Shown: positions 1 through 4,223 of the stretch, piece after piece
How positions within the stretch are numbered: the stretch's first letter is position 1
Layout: every line of letters begins with the position of its first letter
From: Nitrospiria bacterium
GTDB lineage: Bacteria > Nitrospirota > CAKKRA01 > 9FT-COMBO-42-15
NCBI GenBank assembly: GCA_919902475.1
Contig: CAKKRA010000189.1
Location: forward strand, 1-6,782
Length of the DNA stretch: 6,782 bases
Direction: 5' to 3'
Position numbers and translations under genes: made by a program
The notes under the pieces: generated by a model
Told to the model about the DNA's origin: nothing
The model's database searches: none
What the model saw: only the letters and a program-made list of their open reading frames with translations

Positions 1-1424
1 ATCTGAAATGGGCAACAGGCGCTGGCGCAATAAACATGGGCTTCCCTGCGCTCTTCGATACAGATGTGCCTGTTGTTCATCCGCGCGGCGTAACTATATA
101 CGAAGAGGTTGAAAAAGAGCTTGATCAGGATAAACTCGTAGAAACAGCTATCATGCAGAGGGGTCTGAAGATTATTACACATAAGGTTGATATACCAGTT
201 GCATTCGGCCCTGCCTTTGAAGGCGAGAGGATAAGAAAAGAGGATGCCTTCCTTGAATGGGGCGGCGGCAAGACACCGGCATTTGAACTCTGCGTAATGA
301 GAGACCTTGATAAGGTTCAGGACGGCAAGATAACGATTATTGGCGAGGAGAACAAGGAGAAGATCGAAAAGGGAGGCCAGATTCCTTTGGGTATCATAGT
401 TGAGGTTGCAGGTAGAAAGATGGAGAAGGATTTTGAGCCGGTTGTGGAGAGAAAATTCCATGACTTTATCAATGAGGCGCAGGGCGTTTGGCAGATGGGA
501 CAGAGGGATATTATATGGGGAAGGATAAGCAAGACAGCACAGTCAGAGGGCTTCAGGCTCCACCACCTCGGCACAATCTTTACATCGCTGACAAAGAAGC
601 ACTACCCTGCAATTATAGACAAGGTTCAGGTGACAATATACTTAGATGAAAAGGACATACTAAAGCATCAGGAAGAGGCAAAAAAGATATTTACAGAGAG
701 GAATGAGAGGGTTTCAAATATGACAGACGAGTCTGTTGATACCTTCTATTCATGCACCCTCTGCCAGTCCTTTGCCCCGACCCATGTATGCGTAATTTCT
801 CCTGAGAGGCTTGGGCTGTGCGGCGCATACAACTGGCTTGATACAAAGGCGTCCTATCAGATAGACCCAACAGGCCCGAATCAGCCTATCCTAAAGGGCG
901 AGTGCTATGATGATGTGAGGGGCAAATGGCGCGGTGTTGATGAGTTTATTGTAAAGGCATCAGCAGGCAAGGTTGAGAACTTCAGCGCCTATTCCATAAT
1001 GGACAATCCAATGACATCATGCGGCTGCTTTGAATGCATCCTTGCTGTTGTGCCAGAGGCAAACGGCGTTATGATTGTTCACAGGGGCTTCAACGGCATG
1101 ACGCCGACAGGCATGAAATTTTCAACAATGGCTGGAACTGTCGGAGGCGGCCTTCAGACGCCTGGATTTATGGGTGTTGGACGCTACTTTGTTATCAGCA
1201 AGAAATTCCTGCTCGCAGACGGCGGTCTTAAAAGGATTGTCTGGATGACAAAGGATTTGAAGAATTCCTTTAGAGAGCAGTTGATGAAAAGGGGAGCAGA
1301 AGAGGGTGTGCCTGACCTGCTTGACAAGATTGCAGATGAAGATGTCTGCACAGAGTCAGATAAACTCATGGAGCATCTGCAGAAGGTCAAGCATCCGGCG
1401 CTTGAGATGGCGTCAATACTATAA
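1..1424 (+). CDS. acsB: Acetyl-CoA synthase (CODH/ACS beta subunit), 5'-truncated
   Basis: This subunit condenses CO, a methyl group from the corrinoid iron-sulfur protein and CoA into acetyl-CoA, the last step of the Wood-Ljungdahl pathway, in the cytoplasm. The frame is open from base 3, so the gene enters from upstream and the ATG at 36 is internal. Counting from that ATG, the A-cluster ligands are complete: Cys240, Cys243, Cys252 and Cys262 (C-x2-C-x8-C-x9-C) for the [4Fe-4S] cluster, then Cys329-Gly330-Cys331 for the distal nickel. The 89-residue gap between the two motifs matches Moorella AcsB (Cys506 to Cys595, from memory), implying a full protein of about 728 residues with roughly 255 missing here. 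About 50 visible residues precede the stretch GPAFEGERIRKE, near which archaeal CdhC begins, so the N-terminal domain is the bacterial type. Visible are the end of domain 1 and domains 2 and 3. The stop is TAA at 1422-1424. Family assignment is very secure. Confidence 0.97.
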   Translation, partial: LKWATGAGAINMGFPALFDTDVPVVHPRGVTIYEEVEKELDQDKLVETAIMQRGLKIITHKVDIPVAFGPAFEGERIRKEDAFLEWGGGKTPAFELCVMRDLDKVQDGKITIIGEENKEKIEKGGQIPLGIIVEVAGRKMEKDFEPVVERKFHDFINEAQGVWQMGQRDIIWGRISKTAQSEGFRLHHLGTIFTSLTKKHYPAIIDKVQVTIYLDEKDILKHQEEAKKIFTERNERVSNMTDESVDTFYSCTLCQSFAPTHVCVISPERLGLCGAYNWLDTKASYQIDPTGPNQPILKGECYDDVRGKWRGVDEFIVKASAGKVENFSAYSIMDNPMTSCGCFECILAVVPEANGVMIVHRGFNGMTPTGMKFSTMAGTVGGGLQTPGFMGVGRYFVISKKFLLADGGLKRIVWMTKDLKNSFREQLMKRGAEEGVPDLLDKIADEDVCTESDKLMEHLQKVKHPALEMASIL

Positions 1425-1448
1425 AAAAAAGGGTTCAGGGGTTTCTGT

Positions 1449-1476
1449 AAGGGCGGCCATCTGTGGCCGCCCTTTT
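1449..1476 (+). terminator. Terminator-like hairpin after acsB
   Basis: A perfect 11-bp, GC-rich stem (1449-1459 pairing with 1464-1474) closes a 4-base TCTG loop, 24 bases after the acsB stop. The last stem bases and the bases just after them form a TTTT run (1473-1476). This fits a Rho-independent terminator, but the U-tract is short. The hairpin is followed at once by another hairpin, so it could instead be half of a dispersed composite repeat. If it terminates, the formate dehydrogenase genes need their own promoter. Confidence 0.55.
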
Positions 1477-1478
1477 GA

Positions 1479-1500
1479 GGGCAACCACACAGGGTTGCCC
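1479..1500. repeat. Second intergenic hairpin, GGGCAACC/GGTTGCCC
   Basis: A perfect 8-bp inverted repeat (1479-1486 with 1493-1500) has a 6-base loop and lies three bases after the preceding hairpin. No T-run follows, so it is a poor terminator by itself. The GGGCAACC...GGTTGCCCCTAC pattern looks like short palindromes I associate with dispersed intergenic repeats in environmental bacterial genomes. That association is from memory and no second copy is in this window. Confidence 0.5.
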
Positions 1501-1523
1501 CTACTTTACTAAATACCCATAAA

Positions 1524-1589
1524 TGTCATTCCCGCATGTTTTTAGCGGGAATCCAGTTCGCTGGATTCCGCATCAAGTGCGGAATGACA
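1524..1589. repeat. 66-bp nested palindromic repeat (TGTCATTCC...GGAATGACA)
   Basis: The two ends are near-perfect inverse copies (TGTCATTCC at 1524, GGAATGACA ending at 1589). Each half is itself a hairpin: ATTCCCGC 1528-1535 with GCGGGAAT 1545-1552, and ATTCCGC 1565-1571 with GCGGAAT 1579-1585. At the centre a 9-bp stem (1548-1556 with 1561-1569) closes a TTCG loop. The side hairpins and the central hairpin share bases and so are mutually exclusive. The ATTCCCGC/GCGGGAAT core resembles widespread REP-like or dRS3-like dispersed repeats. It ends 31 bases before the proposed NuoE-like start codon. Confidence 0.7.
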
Positions 1590-1610
1590 AAACCCCATGA
1601 TTTTTTCCCC

Positions 1611-1615
1611 GGAGG
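1611..1615 (+). promoter_or_regulatory. Ribosome binding site that sets the NuoE-like start
   Basis: GGAGG is a strong Shine-Dalgarno sequence five bases before the in-frame TTG at 1621. The alternative ATG at 1597 lies upstream of it and has no purine-rich site before it. This favours TTG as the true start. Confidence 0.7.
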
Positions 1616-1620
1616 CTTTA

Positions 1621-2088
1621 TTGGTTAAAAAGATTGACCTCTGTGTGGCAGAGGGGATTATAAAAAAATATACTGGCGGTGTGTCGGATCTGATTCCTGT
1701 ACTGCAGGATGTTCAGGAGGCGTACGGATATATACCAGAGCCTGTTCTCTATTTTATTGCTGAGAGGATGAATATATATCCGAGCCATATCTTTGGCGTT
1801 ATAACCTTTTATTCGCAGTTTAAGCTAAAGCCCGCAGGCAAATATATAGTCAAGGTCTGCGTAGGCACAGCATGTCATGTTAAAGGCTCTGAAAGGGTAA
1901 GCAAGGAGATACACGAATTATTAAAGGTTAAGGTCGGCGACACAACAGATGACAACAGATTTACATTTGAAGAGGTTGCATGTGTCGGCGCATGCGCGCA
2001 GGCGCCGATGGTGATTGTCGGAAGCGATGAGTATGGAAAGGTTACACACGGAGAGGTAAAGAAGGTAATAAAGAAGTATCAGAAGTAA
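1621..2088 (+). CDS. nuoE: NuoE/HndA-like [2Fe-2S] subunit of NAD(P)-linked formate dehydrogenase
   Basis: This is a thioredoxin-fold [2Fe-2S] protein of the NuoE/HndA/FdsG family, the small electron-transfer partner of NuoF-type flavoproteins in the cytoplasm. The cluster ligands are clear: Cys80 and Cys85 in CVGTAC, then Cys121 and Cys125 in CVGAC (numbered from the TTG start). An N-terminal helical region of about 70 residues containing YGYIPEPVL and the conserved GVITFYSQF segment precede them, as is usual. The start is chosen as TTG 1621 because of the GGAGG five bases upstream, giving 155 residues, close to the usual length of about 155-170. An in-frame ATG at 1597 would add eight residues encoded across that ribosome site. 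The gene is followed by NuoF-like and formate dehydrogenase genes rather than by complex I genes, so it most likely serves a soluble formate dehydrogenase. NADP-reducing or bifurcating hydrogenases use the same module, but no hydrogenase is seen here. Confidence 0.93.
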   Translation: MVKKIDLCVAEGIIKKYTGGVSDLIPVLQDVQEAYGYIPEPVLYFIAERMNIYPSHIFGVITFYSQFKLKPAGKYIVKVCVGTACHVKGSERVSKEIHELLKVKVGDTTDDNRFTFEEVACVGACAQAPMVIVGSDEYGKVTHGEVKKVIKKYQK

Positions 2089-2103
2089 GCAGAGGGGAAA
2101 TAA

Positions 2104-2187
2104 CCCCTCACCCTTCCCTCTCCCCAAAGGGGCGAGGGTTATTCTTCTGTTTCCTCTCCCCTCTGGGGAGAGGACTAAGGTGAGGGG
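2104..2187. repeat. 84-bp palindromic repeat between NuoE-like and NuoF-like genes
   Basis: The outer arms CCCCTCACC (2104-2112) and GGTGAGGGG (2179-2187) are perfect inverse copies. Inside are two hairpins: 2116-2125 with 2129-2138 (10 bp with one mismatch, AAA loop) and CCTCTCCCC 2153-2161 with GGGGAGAGG 2165-2173 (perfect 9 bp, TCT loop). The whole would fold as a three-way or cruciform structure and fills most of the 122-base spacer. It resembles dispersed CCCTCACCC...GGGTGAGGG repeats known from many genomes (from memory). No T-run follows, so it is not a typical terminator. It could act on mRNA stability or partial attenuation between the two genes. Confidence 0.7.
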
Positions 2188-2210
2188 AGATATATTTAAT
2201 TATAAAACCA

Positions 2211-4082
2211 ATGACAAACAAACCAAAAATAATATTAGGCATGGGGACATGCGGCATGGCTGCAGGCGCCAAGACGCTCCTTGAGAAGGTTGAGAGCCAT
2301 ATCAGGGAGAAAAAGATTGATGCAGAGATTGTGCATGTAGGGTGTATTGGCATGTGCCATGAGGAGCCTCTGCTTGATATTGCAATGCCTAATAGATGCA
2401 GGGTTATATATAATAAGGTAAAGCCAGAGGATGTTTCAAAGATAATTGACTCCCATGTGCTGAAAGACAAACCTTCAAAAGAGCATGCCCTTAGCCAGAT
2501 ACTCCCTGACAATGGCGCAAATCCATATATTGGCATAACATATTTTGAAGAGATGCCTTTCAACAGGAAACAGCAGAGGATTGTTCTGAAAAACTGCGGC
2601 TTCATCAACCCGCTTTACATAGATGAATATATTGCTCGTGACGGCTATGAGGCAGCAAAGAAGGTCCTTTTTTCAATGAAGCCTGAAGAGATTATTGATA
2701 CTGTAAAACGTTCAGGCCTTCGTGGAAGAGGCGGCGGCGGGTTTCCTACAGGTTTAAAATGGGAGTTCTGCCGTAAGGCAGCAGGCGATACAAAATACCT
2801 CATCTGCAATGCTGATGAAGGCGACCCGGGCGCATTCATGGACAGGAGCGTGCTTGAAGGAGACCCGCACTCTGTGCTTGAAGGGATGATAATCGCTGCC
2901 TATGCAATAGGCGCAAATCAGGGCTATATATATGTCCGCGCAGAGTATCCGCTGGCAGTAAAGCACCTAAAGATTGCAATTGACCAGGCAAGGGAAAAGG
3001 ATTTTCTGGGGAAGAATATCCTCGGCACAGGCTTTGATTTTGATATTGATTTAAAACAGGGGGCAGGCGCATTTGTATGCGGCGAGGAGACAGCCTTGAT
3101 TGCCTCAATAGAGGGCGAGCGTGGCATGCCGAGGGCAAAACCGCCATTTCCTGCAAATAAAGGGCTTTGGGGAAAACCGACAAATATAAATAATGTGGAG
3201 ACCTTTGCCAATGTGCCTCAGATTATACTAAAAGGGGCGGACTGGTATTCGGGATTTGGAACAGAGAAGAGCAAGGGGACAAAGGTCTTTGCCTTAACAG
3301 GAAAGATAAAGAGGCCGGGCCTGATTGAGGTGCCTATGGGCATACCATTGAAGGAGATAATCTTTGATATAGGCGGCGGTGTAGCAGATGGAACCAAATT
3401 TAAGGCAGTGCAAACAGGCGGGCCTTCAGGAGGCTGCATACCTGCAGAGCTGATAGACACATCAGTAGATTATGAATCGCTTACTGCTGCAGGGACCATG
3501 ATGGGCTCAGGCGGCATGGTTGTTATGGATAATGCCAATTGTATGGTTGAGATGGCAAGGTTCTTTTTAAACTTCTCTACTGAAGAGTCCTGCGGAAAGT
3601 GTGTGCCGTGCCGTATTGGGACAAAGAGGCTCCTTGAGATATTAGAGAGGATAATCGCAGGCAAGGGAAGAGAGAATGACCTTGATCTGCTATCAAGACT
3701 TGGGAGCACTGTGAAAGGGGCGTCCCTTTGCGGCCTTGGCCAGACAGCGCCTAATCCTGTCTTGAGCATGATGAGGTATTTTAAGGATGAATACGAGGAG
3801 CATATAAAAGACAAGAGCTGCAGGACAGGCGCATGCACTGCATTATCAAGGTATATTGTCAATCCTGATACATGCAAGATGTGCGGGATATGCGTAAAGG
3901 GGTGCCCTGTGGAGGCTATAGCAGACGGCACAAAGAAGGCAAAGAAGCCGGCGCTTATTGATGATGAGAAGTGCATCAGATGCGGTATATGTTTTGAGAA
4001 GTGTCCGTTTGGCGTGATTTATACAAAAGGCGCAAAGAAGGCAGCACATGTTAAAGAAGGGCTTAGTGAGGTGAAGGTGTAA
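2211..4082 (+). CDS. nuoF: NuoF/HndC/HydB-like FMN- and NAD(P)H-binding subunit with ferredoxin tail
   Basis: This 623-residue flavoprotein exchanges electrons between NAD(P)H and iron-sulfur clusters, probably for the adjacent formate dehydrogenase. Domains in order: a thioredoxin-like ferredoxin domain (about 5-80; Cys14, Cys45, Cys49); the NuoF core with the glycine-rich FMN/NADH region GLRGRGGGGFPTG (169-181) and GAGAFVCGEETAL (284-296); an SLBB-like region around 357-410; the NuoF [4Fe-4S] site Cys461, Cys464, Cys467 and Cys507; then two C-terminal [4Fe-4S] motifs, Cys555/558/561/565 and Cys588/591/594/598. This order is that of HydB/HndC/HymB proteins, not plain complex I NuoF (about 430 residues). 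The N-terminal domain lacks one of the four usual [2Fe-2S] cysteines. His531, Cys537 and Cys542 before the ferredoxin tail resemble the zinc-site region reported for HydB. The ATG is the first in-frame start, though no good ribosome site lies within 15 bases of it. The family is secure; NAD versus NADP and bifurcation are not. Confidence 0.95.
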   Translation: MTNKPKIILGMGTCGMAAGAKTLLEKVESHIREKKIDAEIVHVGCIGMCHEEPLLDIAMPNRCRVIYNKVKPEDVSKIIDSHVLKDKPSKEHALSQILPDNGANPYIGITYFEEMPFNRKQQRIVLKNCGFINPLYIDEYIARDGYEAAKKVLFSMKPEEIIDTVKRSGLRGRGGGGFPTGLKWEFCRKAAGDTKYLICNADEGDPGAFMDRSVLEGDPHSVLEGMIIAAYAIGANQGYIYVRAEYPLAVKHLKIAIDQAREKDFLGKNILGTGFDFDIDLKQGAGAFVCGEETALIASIEGERGMPRAKPPFPANKGLWGKPTNINNVETFANVPQIILKGADWYSGFGTEKSKGTKVFALTGKIKRPGLIEVPMGIPLKEIIFDIGGGVADGTKFKAVQTGGPSGGCIPAELIDTSVDYESLTAAGTMMGSGGMVVMDNANCMVEMARFFLNFSTEESCGKCVPCRIGTKRLLEILERIIAGKGRENDLDLLSRLGSTVKGASLCGLGQTAPNPVLSMMRYFKDEYEEHIKDKSCRTGACTALSRYIVNPDTCKMCGICVKGCPVEAIADGTKKAKKPALIDDEKCIRCGICFEKCPFGVIYTKGAKKAAHVKEGLSEVKV

Positions 4083-4091
4083 AGAAGTAGT

Positions 4092-4196
4092 AATCCCCCT
4101 TAGTCCCCCTTTAGAAAAGGGGAAAACTTTCCCCTCTATTAAGAGGGGATAAAGGGGTGTGTTCCCCTCTTTTTTAAAGAGGGGTTAGGGGAGATT
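4092..4196. repeat. About 105-bp multi-hairpin repeat between NuoF-like gene and fdhA
   Basis: Three hairpins lie in tandem: CCCCTTT 4106-4112 with AAAGGGG 4116-4122; CCCCTCT 4131-4137 with 4142-4148; and CCCCTCTTT 4164-4172 with AAAGAGGGG 4176-4184, the last a perfect 9-bp stem. The outer flanks (4092-4108 and 4181-4196) are imperfect inverse copies of AATCCCCCTTAGTCCCC. The element occupies most of the 141-base spacer. It resembles dispersed CCCCCTTAGTCCCCCTTT repeats seen in many environmental genomes (from memory). T-runs sit in loops rather than after stems, so classical termination is unlikely, and the gene order argues for read-through. Confidence 0.68.
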
Positions 4197-4210
4197 ATAA
4201 AATAATATAC

Positions 4211-4215
4211 AAGGA
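4211..4215 (+). promoter_or_regulatory. Ribosome binding site of fdhA
   Basis: AAGGA lies eight bases before the ATG at 4224, just beyond the repeat and inside an A/T-rich stretch. The spacing is normal and supports this start. Confidence 0.65.
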
Positions 4216-4223
4216 TTCTTATA

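Noticed and set aside
36..38. ATG at 36 as the start of a short 462-residue archaeal CdhC-like protein
   Set aside because: The frame is open back to the window edge, and about 50 residues after this ATG still belong to the bacterial N-terminal domain that CdhC lacks.
1495..1523. Possible promoter before the NuoE-like gene (TTGCCC, 17 bases, CATAAA)
   Set aside because: Each hexamer matches the sigma-70 consensus at only four of six positions and the first overlaps a hairpin arm; this is close to what chance would give.
2108..2608. 166-codon minus-strand open frame spanning the repeat and the NuoF-like N-terminus
   Set aside because: It overlaps a clearly coding + strand domain and a palindromic repeat; its translation shows no known family or composition suggesting a real protein.
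3470..3976. 168-codon minus-strand open frame inside the NuoF-like gene
   Set aside because: It is a shadow of the conserved iron-sulfur region and has no ribosome site or homology that I recognise.
1621..4082. Part of a respiratory complex I (nuo) operon
   Set aside because: The NuoF-like protein has N- and C-terminal ferredoxin extensions absent from ordinary complex I NuoF, and the NuoG-like module is fused to a formate dehydrogenase; no membrane subunit is present.
4092..4196. CRISPR-like or tandem repeat array
   Set aside because: The repeated CCCC/GGGG blocks are inverted hairpin arms of varied length with no constant repeat-spacer pattern.
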